This document shows, in pieces, positions 1 to 7,989 of a stretch of DNA of 64,000 nt. The stretch is from MH13 sp040219355. GTDB lineage: Bacteria; Pseudomonadota; Alphaproteobacteria; Rhizobiales; MH13. The notes under the pieces are model-generated. The model worked only from the letters and a program-made list of their open reading frames with translations. It was not told the origin of the DNA and searched no databases. Positions within the stretch are counted from its first letter, which is position 1, and each line of letters opens with the position of its first letter. Where the stretch lies: NCBI GenBank assembly GCA_040219355.1, contig JAVJSN010000010.1:558001-622000 (forward strand), written 5' to 3'. The position numbers and the translations under genes are program-made.

Positions 1-104
1 ACGCCATCATCCCGTCGATCGCAGGCTGGGCTCGCATGACTGGCCTCAACACCATTTTTATCAATGACCGCGACCCGTACGCTCACGGGTTCGAAGTGAA
101 ATAG
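1..104 (+). CDS. 4-hydroxyproline 2-epimerase, C-terminal end (partial)
   Basis: Only the last 33 codons are present, read from base 3 to the TAG at 102-104; the gene begins before the window. The fragment has the C-terminal pattern of the proline racemase superfamily (PSIAGWARMTG, then DRDPYAHGF). The same region of the full-length paralog at 1234-2262 reads SISGRAWIT and DPSDPWPQGY. The wording of this end matches what I remember of 4-hydroxyproline epimerases, which convert trans-4-hydroxy-L-proline to cis-4-hydroxy-D-proline. It lies 26 bases ahead of a cis-3-hydroxyproline dehydratase in the same direction, which supports a hydroxyproline operon. The catalytic residues are outside the window, so epimerase is preferred over proline racemase mainly from context. 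Confidence 0.75.
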   Translation, partial: AIIPSIAGWARMTGLNTIFINDRDPYAHGFEVK

Positions 105-130
105 GGCAAAATGCCTTTAGGAGTAACGTC

Positions 131-1231
131 ATGAAAATCACCGCCATAAAAGCCTATCAGGTGGATTTGCCCCTGAAGGAAGGGCGCTACAGCTGGTCGA
201 ACGGCAATTATGTCGATGTGTTCGACAGCACAGTCGTCCAGGTGGAAACTGATGCCGGCATCACCGGCTATGGAGAGTGCTGCCCGCTTGGCTCGGCCTA
301 TCTGCCGGCCTACGCGCTGGGAGTTCGCTCCGGTCTGGCGGAAATCGCGCCGCAGGTGATCGGGTTCGATCCGCGTGATCTGGGCGTGCTCAACAGGCAC
401 ATGGATGCGGTGCTGCGCGGCCACCCTTACATCAAGGCCGCCATTGACGTGGCGTGCTGGGATATTCTGGGCAAGTCGGTGGGCCTGCCGGTGTACCAGC
501 TGCTTGGCGGCAAGGCGCAGGAGGATGTGAAGCTCTACCGCGCGATTTCGCAGATCGAACCAACCGCCATGGCGGCCAATGTCGCCGGCTACCGCGATGA
601 GGGTTACACCAAGTTTCAGCTCAAAGTGGGAGCGGACGCTGACAGTGACATTGAACGCATCCGGCTCTGCGCCAAGGAAATGCGCAAGGGCGACATTCTG
701 GTAGCCGATGCCAACACCGGTTGGACCATGCACGAGGCCGCGCGGGTGGTGAATGCCGTGAGCGATATCGATGTTTATATCGAGCAGCCCTGCCCAACCT
801 ATGAGGAATGCTTGGTGACGCGGCGGCGCACCAATCTGCCCTTCGTCCTCGATGAAGTGATCACCGGTGTCGATAGCCTCACCCGTGCGCTTGGCGATGG
901 GGCGATGGATGTCATCAACCTAAAAATCTCCAAGGTGGGTGGCCTGACCAAGGCTCGCCTCATCCGCGACATCTGCATCAATGCCGGCGTGCCGATGACC
1001 ATTGAGGACACGTGGGGCGGCGACATCGTGACGGCGAGCATTGCCCATCTGGCGCAGTCCACGCCGGAAGAATTTGCGTTCTCGGCGACCGACTTCAACT
1101 CCTATGGCACGGTGGATATCGCCGCCGGTGCGCCCAAGCGTGTCAACGGCACCATGAAGGCCTCCGACAAGCCCGGACTGGGCATTGAGCCGCTGATGCA
1201 CGTGCTCGGCGCGCCGGTTCTGGAAGCCTAG
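131..1231 (+). CDS. cis-3-hydroxy-L-proline dehydratase (enolase superfamily)
   Basis: This 366-residue protein has the enolase/mandelate-racemase fold: an N-terminal capping domain (about 1-125) followed by the barrel. Visible catalytic positions are K165 (in FQLKVG), metal ligands D193 (VADANTG), E218 (YIEQP) and D241 (VLDEV), and K265 (NLKISKVGG). The sequence closely resembles the Labrenzia aggregata cis-3-hydroxy-L-proline dehydratase as I remember it, including the SWSNGNYV and TIEDTWGGDIVT stretches. That enzyme removes water to give pyrroline-2-carboxylate. An AGGAG ribosome site at 119-123 supports the ATG at 131. The neighbours are two proline-racemase-superfamily genes, the same trio as in Labrenzia. 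Another proline-derivative dehydratase or racemase of the family is the main alternative. Confidence 0.85.
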   Translation: MKITAIKAYQVDLPLKEGRYSWSNGNYVDVFDSTVVQVETDAGITGYGECCPLGSAYLPAYALGVRSGLAEIAPQVIGFDPRDLGVLNRHMDAVLRGHPYIKAAIDVACWDILGKSVGLPVYQLLGGKAQEDVKLYRAISQIEPTAMAANVAGYRDEGYTKFQLKVGADADSDIERIRLCAKEMRKGDILVADANTGWTMHEAARVVNAVSDIDVYIEQPCPTYEECLVTRRRTNLPFVLDEVITGVDSLTRALGDGAMDVINLKISKVGGLTKARLIRDICINAGVPMTIEDTWGGDIVTASIAHLAQSTPEEFAFSATDFNSYGTVDIAAGAPKRVNGTMKASDKPGLGIEPLMHVLGAPVLEA

Positions 1232-1233
1232 AA

Positions 1234-2262
1234 ATGCGCAGCAGCTCGAGCATTCACATCATCGGCTGCCATGCCGAGGGCGAAGTCGGCGACGTGATTG
1301 TCGGCGGCGTAGCGCCACCACCAGGCGACACGATCTGGGAGCAGGCGCGTTGGATTGCCAAGGATGATCGTCTGCGCAACTTCGTGCTCAACGAACCGCG
1401 TGGCGGGGTGTTTCGCCATGTGAACCTGCTTGTGCCAGCCAAGGACCCGCGCGCGGTGACGGGCTGGATCATCATGGAGCCGGTGCACACGCCGCCCATG
1501 TCTGGCTCCAATTCGCTTTGCGTGGCAACCGTTCTGCTCGATGCTGGTATCGTTCCTATGCAAGAGCCGGAAACGCGCTTCACCATGGAAGCGCCTGGCG
1601 GCTTGGTGGATGTTGTGGCGACCTGTTCGCACGGCAAAGCCCAGTCGGTGCGGGTCACCAATCATCCAAGCTTCGCCCAGCACCTGGATCGCCAGATCGA
1701 GGTTGAGGGCCTGGGCACGCTGACCGTCGATACCGCCTATGGCGGGGACAGTTTCGCGCTGGTCGATGCCCAGGCGCTCGGCTTCTCGCTCGTTCCCAGC
1801 GAGGCCCGCGAGCTGTCGGAAACCGGCATGAAGATCACCAAGGCCGCCAATGAGCAGATCGGGTTTGCCCATCCGACCAATCCGGACTGGTCGCACATCT
1901 CTTTTTGTCAGTTCACCTTGCCGGTCACCGAAGTGGACGGCGTGAAGACAGGGCGCAACGCTGTGGCCATTGAGCCGGGCAAGATTGACCGCTCGCCGAC
2001 CGGCACCGGCTGTTCAGCCCGCATGGCCGTTTTGCACGCGCGCGGGGAGCTGGCGGTGGGCGAAACCTTTGTTGGCGTTTCCATCATCGACAGCCAGTTC
2101 AACTGTCGGGTAGAACAAACCACCGATCTTGCCGGAACCTCTGCGATCATTCCATCCATCAGTGGCCGCGCCTGGATCACCGAAACAAAGCAGTTGATGC
2201 TCGACCCATCCGACCCCTGGCCGCAGGGTTACCGTGTTGGCGACACATGGCCGATGGCCTAA
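1234..2262 (+). CDS. trans-3-hydroxy-L-proline dehydratase (proline racemase superfamily)
   Basis: This 342-residue protein belongs to the proline racemase superfamily. The first catalytic motif is PPMSGSN with Ser at position 90, where racemases and most epimerases carry Cys (MCGH). The second is SPTGTGCSAR with Cys at 260. In the superfamily a Ser/Cys pair is, as I recall, linked to trans-3-hydroxy-L-proline dehydration, a reaction that needs only one thiol base. The ATG at 1234 lies two bases after the stop of the preceding dehydratase, so the two are probably translationally coupled; GGAAG at about 1221 can serve as ribosome site. With the cis-3 enzyme it would bring both 3-hydroxyproline isomers to pyrroline-2-carboxylate. 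A 4-hydroxyproline epimerase with a Ser variant is the alternative. Confidence 0.78.
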   Translation: MRSSSSIHIIGCHAEGEVGDVIVGGVAPPPGDTIWEQARWIAKDDRLRNFVLNEPRGGVFRHVNLLVPAKDPRAVTGWIIMEPVHTPPMSGSNSLCVATVLLDAGIVPMQEPETRFTMEAPGGLVDVVATCSHGKAQSVRVTNHPSFAQHLDRQIEVEGLGTLTVDTAYGGDSFALVDAQALGFSLVPSEARELSETGMKITKAANEQIGFAHPTNPDWSHISFCQFTLPVTEVDGVKTGRNAVAIEPGKIDRSPTGTGCSARMAVLHARGELAVGETFVGVSIIDSQFNCRVEQTTDLAGTSAIIPSISGRAWITETKQLMLDPSDPWPQGYRVGDTWPMA

Positions 2263-2304
2263 CCGACCGAGCATTCGATCACATCGCAGAGAAAGAAATA
2301 GACC

Positions 2305-3825
2305 ATGCTGAAAGACAACATGCTTCACGGCAAACACCTTGTCGCAGGCACCTGGACCGGTGCGACCGAAACGTTTGAGAACATGCCGGTGTCGGGCGAT
2401 GCGGATGTGTTTGCGATTGGCACGGCAGCGTTGGTTGGTCGGGCGGTTGAGGCGGCTGAGGAGGCTTTTGCTTCCTTCAGCGCGACAAGCCGCGATAGGC
2501 GGGCGGCGTTCCTGCGTTCCATTGCCGATGAGATCGATGCACGTGGCGATGCAATCACCGCGATGGGGGTGAAGGAGACCGGTCTGCCGGAGATGCGGCT
2601 GAATGGCGAGCGTGGTCGCACGGTCGGTCAGCTGAAGCTGTTTGCCGAGCATATTGAGGCAGGCGATTATCTTGATCGCCGCCATGATGAAGCCCTGCCT
2701 GATCGTGCGCCTCTGCCACGGCCGGATCTGCGCCTGATGCAGGTGCCCACTGGCCCGGTGGCAGTATTTGGCGCATCCAACTTCCCGCTGGCTTTCTCGG
2801 TCGCCGGTGGCGATACCGCGTCTGCGCTGGCGGCTGGTTGTCCCGTGGTGGTGAAGGGCCATTCTGCTCATCCCGGTGTCAGCGAGATCGTTGCCCAAGC
2901 CATTGAGGCTGCCATCAAGGCCCGTGACATGCACCCCGGTGTGTTCTCTCTGATCCAGGGCGGCAACCGCTCGGTGGGAGAGGCGCTGGTCCAGCATCCA
3001 TTGATCCGTGCCGTCGGTTTCACCGGCTCGCTGGGTGGCGGGCGTGCGCTGTTCAATCTCTGCGCCGCACGCCCTGATCCGATCCCGTTCTTTGGTGAGC
3101 TTGGCTCGGTCAACCCAATGTTTGTGCTGCCCCAGGCTATCGCCAGCCGCACCGAGCAGATCGCGAGCGGTTGGGCAGGATCACTGACCATGGGGGCGGG
3201 GCAGTTCTGCACCAATCCAGGCATCGCGATTGTGCTTGATGGTCCAGATGCTGATGCTTTCACACGAGCCACGCAAACAGCACTCTCAGAGGTCTCCAGC
3301 CAGACCATGCTGACCACCGGCATGGCAAAGGCGTTTGCGTCTGGCAAAGACAGTATCGCCAGCCAGAAAGGCGTGAAGGAAGTGCTGGCCATGGGCTGCG
3401 CTGAACGTCAGGCCTCACCGTTCCTTTATGAGGTCTCAGGGGACGATTGGTTGTCCAACCATGCCTTGGGTGAAGAAGTGTTTGGCCCTCTGGGTCTCAT
3501 CGTGCGGGTTGAAGACACGGAGCAGATGCTTGCCGTTGCCAGAAGCCTGCAAGGTCAGCTGACCGCCACGCTGCACATGGACGATCAGGACACAGAGCTT
3601 GGCCAAGCCCTCATGCCGATCCTCACCCGCAAGGCAGGGCGCATTTTGGCCAATGGGTTCCCCACAGGCGTGGAGGTCTCCGACACGATGGTCCATGGCG
3701 GCCCTTATCCAGCCTCCACCAACTTCGGCGCGACCTCCGTCGGCACCATGGCGATCCGCAGATGGCTGAGACCCGTTTGTTACCAAGCAATTCCAAACCA
3801 GTTGCTGCCAGACGATCTGAGGTGA
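2305..3825 (+). CDS. 2-oxoglutarate semialdehyde dehydrogenase (hydroxyproline pathway)
   Basis: This 506-residue protein is a full-length aldehyde dehydrogenase. The Rossmann region carries FGASNFP (N159) and VVKGH (K184); the general base is E265 in FFGELGSVNP and the catalytic cysteine is C302 in GAGQFCTNPG. The FFGELGSVNP and FCTNPG wording is typical of the 2,5-dioxopentanoate (2-oxoglutarate semialdehyde) dehydrogenase group that ends hydroxyproline and uronate breakdown by feeding 2-oxoglutarate to the citric acid cycle. It follows the dehydratase gene by 42 bases in the same direction and is probably the last structural gene of this operon. The oxidase and deaminase expected between epimerase and this step are not in the window. 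Confidence 0.85.
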   Translation: MLKDNMLHGKHLVAGTWTGATETFENMPVSGDADVFAIGTAALVGRAVEAAEEAFASFSATSRDRRAAFLRSIADEIDARGDAITAMGVKETGLPEMRLNGERGRTVGQLKLFAEHIEAGDYLDRRHDEALPDRAPLPRPDLRLMQVPTGPVAVFGASNFPLAFSVAGGDTASALAAGCPVVVKGHSAHPGVSEIVAQAIEAAIKARDMHPGVFSLIQGGNRSVGEALVQHPLIRAVGFTGSLGGGRALFNLCAARPDPIPFFGELGSVNPMFVLPQAIASRTEQIASGWAGSLTMGAGQFCTNPGIAIVLDGPDADAFTRATQTALSEVSSQTMLTTGMAKAFASGKDSIASQKGVKEVLAMGCAERQASPFLYEVSGDDWLSNHALGEEVFGPLGLIVRVEDTEQMLAVARSLQGQLTATLHMDDQDTELGQALMPILTRKAGRILANGFPTGVEVSDTMVHGGPYPASTNFGATSVGTMAIRRWLRPVCYQAIPNQLLPDDLR

Positions 3826-3843
3826 GGGCGAAGGAGCCATCCC

Positions 3844-4239
3844 ATGAACATCGGTGAAGCGGCGGCGCGCACGCAGCTGCCGCCCAAAACGATCCGCTAT
3901 TATGAAGAGATTGGCCTGGTGCGTCCGGGCCGGGCTGAGAACGGCTATCGCGACTACGCCGAAGAAGATGTGCATCGTCTCGCCTTTCTTCAGCGTGCTC
4001 GTGGCCTTGGCTTCAGCATAGAGGAATGCCGGCAGCTTCTGTCGCTCTATGACGACACCCACCGTGCCAGTTGCGATGTCAAACAGCTGACCCTCGAAAA
4101 AATTGCCGAGATCGACACAAAGCTTGCCGAGATGAAAGCGCTGCGTGCCACCCTGGCAACGCTCGCCGAATCCTGTGCTGGCGACGATCGACCGGATTGC
4201 CCAATCCTCAATGACATGGCTGGCGATTCCGCGGACTGA
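3844..4239 (+). CDS. MerR-family copper-responsive regulator (CueR/HmrR-like)
   Basis: The protein has 131 residues. An N-terminal MerR helix-turn-helix (IGEAAARTQLPPKTIRYYEE) is followed by the GLV, ENGYRDY and LGFSIEEC segments and a long dimerisation helix (about 75-109). The metal loop has C111 and C119 in CAGDDRPDC, the pair CueR uses to hold Cu(I). The RASCDVK segment keeps the serine that marks sensors of +1 ions (S76 here, Ser77 in E. coli CueR). AAGGAG at about 3830 supports the ATG at 3844. It stands 18 bases after the dehydrogenase but is unlikely to serve that pathway. No copper ATPase or oxidase gene is adjacent, so its targets are elsewhere. Confidence 0.85.
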   Translation: MNIGEAAARTQLPPKTIRYYEEIGLVRPGRAENGYRDYAEEDVHRLAFLQRARGLGFSIEECRQLLSLYDDTHRASCDVKQLTLEKIAEIDTKLAEMKALRATLATLAESCAGDDRPDCPILNDMAGDSAD

Positions 4240-4369
4240 CCTTGGCAGCCGGCGTCCGGTCGAGCGGCTACAAATTCAGCCATTTCGCTCCAAGTCACTG
4301 ATACCGTTAACGATTTGCAAACGAAAAAAAACTTGCGATCTGGCAGAAATCGGGTAAAAGACCGCCCAG

Positions 4370-4791
4370 CCCTAGGTCGCACGTGCCTGTGGGCGCCCAC
4401 GGTCCAGACGTCGGATCGGCTCGAAACTTCGAAGTCGATCGGGCCAGCCTCATAAGGCTGGCGGGAGGCGGATCAGACCGACGGTACATCGATGTGCCCA
4501 GGTACATCGAGGCGAGAAGGTTGGATGTCTCGCCGGGCGCCTTGAAGCAACGACGGTGAGGGCCCTTTGCCTGCGCTGGTGTCCAAAACCAGCCTCAAAG
4601 TGGCACACCCTTGTTGCCAGACGTGCGGCGGGACTCCCCACCAATCCATGGCAGCGTCTAACCGCGCCGGTCGAGCCTTCTTCGCTCAGCCGGTTTCCGG
4701 TCGGTTCTGCTGATTCCTATCGCGGCGCGTCCACGGCCCGCGGTGCGAAGCGGCAGCTCCGACTCCAAACCGACTTTGGATGAAGCAAGCC
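4370..4791 (+). ncRNA. speF-like structured 5' leader of ornithine decarboxylase
   Basis: This gene-free stretch in front of an ornithine decarboxylase contains several strong helices: 4443-4450 with 4455-4462 (8 bp, CATA loop); 4489-4496 with 4503-4510; 4511-4517 with 4528-4534 (GGCGAGA/TCTCGCC); 4575-4580 with 4588-4593 (GCTGGT/ACCAGC); and 4764-4769 with 4775-4780, next to the start codon. Its position, size and the GGTACATCGATGTGCCC element fit the alphaproteobacterial speF motif, known from comparative genomics as a leader of ornithine decarboxylase genes. I have not aligned it to a covariance model. The 5' boundary is uncertain; the A-rich run at 4321-4330 may belong to the promoter region. 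Role in polyamine-linked control is inferred. Confidence 0.65.
4764..4780 (+). promoter_or_regulatory. Hairpin covering the upstream ATG of ornithine decarboxylase
   Basis: TCCAAA (4764-4769) pairs perfectly with TTTGGA (4775-4780) around a 5-base loop. The 3' arm takes in the A of the ATG at 4780 and ends 11 bases before the ATG at 4792. It may restrict initiation at the first ATG, favour the second, or form the expression platform of the leader. Confidence 0.5.
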
Positions 4792-5925
4792 ATGACCACT
4801 GCCCGCATCGCCGATTACATCAAATCGCGACGTTTCGACGGACCCTGCCTGATCGTCGACACCGACATTGTTCGCGACAATTACAACGCCTATGCGCGTT
4901 CGCTTCCCGACACGCGTATCTTCTATGCCGTCAAGGCCAATCCCGCGCCACAGATCCTAGCGCTTCTGGCCGAACTCGGCTCGTCCTTCGACTGCGCCTC
5001 GGTGCAGGAGATCGAAATGGCGATGGCCGCCGGGGCATCACCCGACCGCATCTCCTTCGGCAACACCATCAAGAAGGAACGTGACATTCAACGCGCCTTC
5101 GAACTTGGCGTTCGCCTGTTCGCCGTCGATGCCGAGGCGGAAGTCGAGAAGGTGGCGCGCGCCGCCCCCGGCGCCCGTGTCTTCTGTCGCATCCTGTGCG
5201 ATGGCGAGGGCGCGGAATGGCCGCTTTCTCGCAAGTTTGGATGCGCCGTGGTGATGGCGCCCGAAGTGCTCGGCCTTGCCCAGTCGCTCGGCCTTAAGCC
5301 TTGGGGCGTTTCCTTCCATGTTGGTTCGCAGCAGACCAATCTCGACGCCTGGGACAAGGCGCTCGCTGAAGCGGCCTGGGTTTTCCATGAAATGGCACGC
5401 CGCGGCGTGCAGCTTGGCATGGTCAACCTTGGCGGCGGTTTTCCGACCCGCTATCTGCGCGATGTACCGGCCGCTGACGCTTATGGCGAGGCGATCCATG
5501 CCGCGCTGATGAAGCATTTCGGCAACCGCATCCCCCAAACCATTATCGAGCCTGGGCGTGGTATGGTGGGCTCTGCCGGGACGATCCGCTCCGAAGTCGT
5601 GCTCGTTTCTCGCAAGGAAGCCACCGACCAGGTACGCTGGGTTTATCTCGACATTGGCAAGTTCGGCGGCCTTGCCGAAACGATGGAGGAAGCCATCCGC
5701 TATCCAGTGCGCACGCCGCGCGATGGTGATGCAATGGAGCCGTGCATTCTTGCCGGTCCGACCTGCGATTCTGCCGATGTCCTTTATGAGAAGAACCCCT
5801 ATCCGCTTCCGCTGTCGTTGACCGTGGGTGATGAGATCCTCATCGAGGGCACGGGCGCTTACACGACCACCTATTCGGCGGTCGCGTTCAACGGCTTCCC
5901 GCCGCTTGAGTCGGTCATCTTGTAA
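4792..5925 (+). CDS. Ornithine decarboxylase, alanine-racemase fold
   Basis: This 377-residue, pyridoxal-phosphate enzyme makes putrescine from ornithine. The PLP lysine is K48 (FYAVKANP). The barrel carries FHVGSQQ (about 175-181), GGGFP (about 214) and EPGRG (about 253). The C-terminal part contributes the catalytic cysteine C325 in GPTCDSADVL and DAYGEAI-type contacts. The size is that of the short eukaryotic-like decarboxylases. The start is placed at ATG 4792 (MTTARIADY) because this matches the usual N-terminus and the hairpin 4764-4780 covers the ATG at 4780; the longer form (4780) remains possible, and neither has a clear ribosome site. It sits behind the speF-like leader. The stop overlaps the next ATG by one base (TAATG), so an operon with the acetyltransferase is likely. 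Lysine could be a second substrate. Confidence 0.9.
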   Translation: MTTARIADYIKSRRFDGPCLIVDTDIVRDNYNAYARSLPDTRIFYAVKANPAPQILALLAELGSSFDCASVQEIEMAMAAGASPDRISFGNTIKKERDIQRAFELGVRLFAVDAEAEVEKVARAAPGARVFCRILCDGEGAEWPLSRKFGCAVVMAPEVLGLAQSLGLKPWGVSFHVGSQQTNLDAWDKALAEAAWVFHEMARRGVQLGMVNLGGGFPTRYLRDVPAADAYGEAIHAALMKHFGNRIPQTIIEPGRGMVGSAGTIRSEVVLVSRKEATDQVRWVYLDIGKFGGLAETMEEAIRYPVRTPRDGDAMEPCILAGPTCDSADVLYEKNPYPLPLSLTVGDEILIEGTGAYTTTYSAVAFNGFPPLESVIL

Positions 5926-6485
5926 TGGAAAGGCCTCTTGGTGCCAGTCCATCGGCGCCCTGTGTCACCATTCGTGCCGAACACTCGGCCGACACCGGCG
6001 CGCGCGAAATGCTGCTTGATCAGAGCATGGGGCCGATCCGTTTCCGGCGGTCGTCGGAGCGGTTGCGCGAGGGCCGGTGCCCGGCCTTGGCGCTGGTCGC
6101 GATTGAAAACGAAATGCTGATCGGCACGGTCAGGCTTTGGCATGCCAAGGCCCGCGGCCTGCCCGATGCGCTCATGCTCGGCCCGTTGGCCGTCAACGAA
6201 AGCGCCCGGGGGAACGGCATTGGCGGAGCGCTCATGGTGGCTGCCATTGCGCAGGCCCGCCTGTACGGTCACTCCGCTATCGTCCTGGTGGGTGACGAGC
6301 CGTGGTACGGCCGGTTCGGATTTCGCGCCCGCCATGCCCACCGCTTGGCCATGCCCGGTCCATTCGAACGCCACCGCTTGCTCGGCCTGCCTTTGACCGA
6401 GCAGGCCCTTGAACGCGCCCATGGCGTCCTGCGTCCGGCCGGCGCCTTCCATCTGCAATCTTCGGCCGCCGCGCGCGCGGCCTGA
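5925..6485 (+). CDS. GNAT-family N-acetyltransferase
   Basis: The protein has 186 residues. The acetyl-CoA site is ARGNGIGGALM (about 89-99), preceded by the LMLGPLAVNE strand and followed by VLVGDEPWYGRFGF, a wording typical of the YhbS-like branch. Its ATG shares one base with the stop codon of ornithine decarboxylase, so translation is probably coupled. Homospermidine synthase begins 55 bases downstream. Position between the two polyamine enzymes suggests a link to polyamines, for example acetylation, but YhbS-like proteins have varied or unknown substrates and nothing in the sequence fixes it. Confidence 0.82.
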   Translation: MERPLGASPSAPCVTIRAEHSADTGAREMLLDQSMGPIRFRRSSERLREGRCPALALVAIENEMLIGTVRLWHAKARGLPDALMLGPLAVNESARGNGIGGALMVAAIAQARLYGHSAIVLVGDEPWYGRFGFRARHAHRLAMPGPFERHRLLGLPLTEQALERAHGVLRPAGAFHLQSSAAARAA

Positions 6486-6540
6486 TCCTGTTTCACACCA
6501 ACAAGGAGAGGCCCGGTTTGCCTGGGGCCACCGATCCACC

Positions 6541-7989
6541 ATGACCGATGCTTCCTATCCCAATCATGGCACCATCACCGGTCCGGTCGTGATGATCGGC
6601 TTTGGATCCATCGGACGCGGGACTTTGCCGCTGATCGAGCGTCATTTCACCTTCGATCCCAAGCGACTGGTGGTAATCGACCCGGAGGACAAGGATCGCG
6701 CCCTGGTTGAAGGGCGTGGCTACACGTTTCTGCAGGCCGAGGTGACGCGCAAGAACTATCGCACCCTGCTTTCCCCCCATCTCACCGAGGGCGATGGCCA
6801 GGGGTTTTGCGTCAACCTGTCGGTCGACACCTCCTCGCTCGATCTGATGAAACTGTGCCGTGAGCTCGGCGTGCTCTATATCGACACCGTCGTTGAACCG
6901 TGGCCGGGCTTTTACTTCGATGAAAGCGCCGGGTCGGCCTCGCGCACCAACTATGCGCTGCGCGAGACGGTCCGCCGCGAGAAGCAGGCCAATCCCGGCG
7001 GCACGACCGCTGTCTCCTGCTGCGGTGCCAATCCGGGCATGGTGTCCTGGTTCGTTAAGCAGGGCCTGCTCGATGTCGCCGTTGCGCTGGGCGCCGACAT
7101 CGATGAGCCGTCGGCGGACGACCGTGACGGCTGGGCCAGGCTGATGCGGCGCGTCGGTATCAAGGGCATCCACATCGCTGAACGCGACACGCAACGATCA
7201 AGTCAGCCCAAACCAACGGGTGTGTTCGTCAACACCTGGTCGGTGGAAGGCTTCATATCCGAGGGGTTCCAGCCCGCCGAGTTGGGTTGGGGGACCGCGG
7301 AAACCTGGATGCCGGCCAATGCCAAGACTCATGCCGAGGGCTGCCAGGCGTCCATCTATCTGGAACAGCCGGGGGCGGCGACGCGCGTGCGCACCTGGTG
7401 CCCGACCCCAGGTCCGCAATACGGATTTCTGGTCACCCACAACGAATCGATTTCCATTGCCGATTACTTCACCGTTCGCGACGCCGATGACGGCGTGGTT
7501 TACCGCCCGACCTGCCACTATGCCTATCATCCGGCCAACAACGCGGTCCTCTCCTTGCATGAGATGTTCGGCAATGGCGGGACGGCCCAGTCGGAGCAAG
7601 TCGTCATGGATGAGACCGAAATCATAGACGGCATCGACGAGTTGGGTGTGCTGCTCTACGGCCATGGCAAGAATGCCTATTGGTATGGCTCGCAGCTTTC
7701 CATCGAGGAGACGCGCGCGCTGGCGCCATACCAAAACGCCACCGGCCTGCAGGTTACCTCGGCGGTCCTGGCCGGCATGGCCTGGGCGCTTGCCAATCCG
7801 CAGGCAGGGATCGTGGAAACCGACGAGATGGACTTCCGCTTCTGCCTTGAGGTCCAGATGCCATATTTGGGTCCAGTGAAAGGCTATTTCACCGACTGGA
7901 CTCCGTTGAAGGACCGTCTGTCCTTTTTCGCCGAGGAGCTCGACCGCGCCAACCCCTGGTCCTTCCGCAACGTTCTGGTGACGGTGTAA
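6541..7989 (+). CDS. hss: Homospermidine synthase
   Basis: This 482-residue NAD-dependent enzyme joins two putrescines into sym-homospermidine. The N-terminal Rossmann motif is VVMIGFGSIGRGTLPLIERHF. Strongly conserved blocks follow: GFCVNLSVDTSSLDLM, YIDTVVEPWPGFYFD, AVSCCGANPGMVSWFVKQ, HIAERDTQ, FVNTWSVEGF and GVLLYGHGKNAYWYGSQLS. These match the Blastochloris (Rhodopseudomonas) viridis enzyme as I recall it over the whole length. The ATG at 6541 gives the usual N-terminus. Oddly, the best Shine-Dalgarno-like run (AAGGAGAGG, about 6503) is some 30 bases upstream and only a weak GGGG lies nearer, so coupling to the upstream gene is possible. The decarboxylase upstream supplies its substrate. 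Confidence 0.95.
   Translation: MTDASYPNHGTITGPVVMIGFGSIGRGTLPLIERHFTFDPKRLVVIDPEDKDRALVEGRGYTFLQAEVTRKNYRTLLSPHLTEGDGQGFCVNLSVDTSSLDLMKLCRELGVLYIDTVVEPWPGFYFDESAGSASRTNYALRETVRREKQANPGGTTAVSCCGANPGMVSWFVKQGLLDVAVALGADIDEPSADDRDGWARLMRRVGIKGIHIAERDTQRSSQPKPTGVFVNTWSVEGFISEGFQPAELGWGTAETWMPANAKTHAEGCQASIYLEQPGAATRVRTWCPTPGPQYGFLVTHNESISIADYFTVRDADDGVVYRPTCHYAYHPANNAVLSLHEMFGNGGTAQSEQVVMDETEIIDGIDELGVLLYGHGKNAYWYGSQLSIEETRALAPYQNATGLQVTSAVLAGMAWALANPQAGIVETDEMDFRFCLEVQMPYLGPVKGYFTDWTPLKDRLSFFAEELDRANPWSFRNVLVTV

Noticed and set aside
2014..2997. A 327-codon minus-strand open frame over the hydroxyproline genes
   Set aside because: It lies opposite well-supported enzymes and shows only Arg/Gln/His-rich mirror sequence.
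6409..6540. N-terminal extension of homospermidine synthase
   Set aside because: It overlaps the acetyltransferase gene and does not match the known N-terminus; ATG 6541 does.
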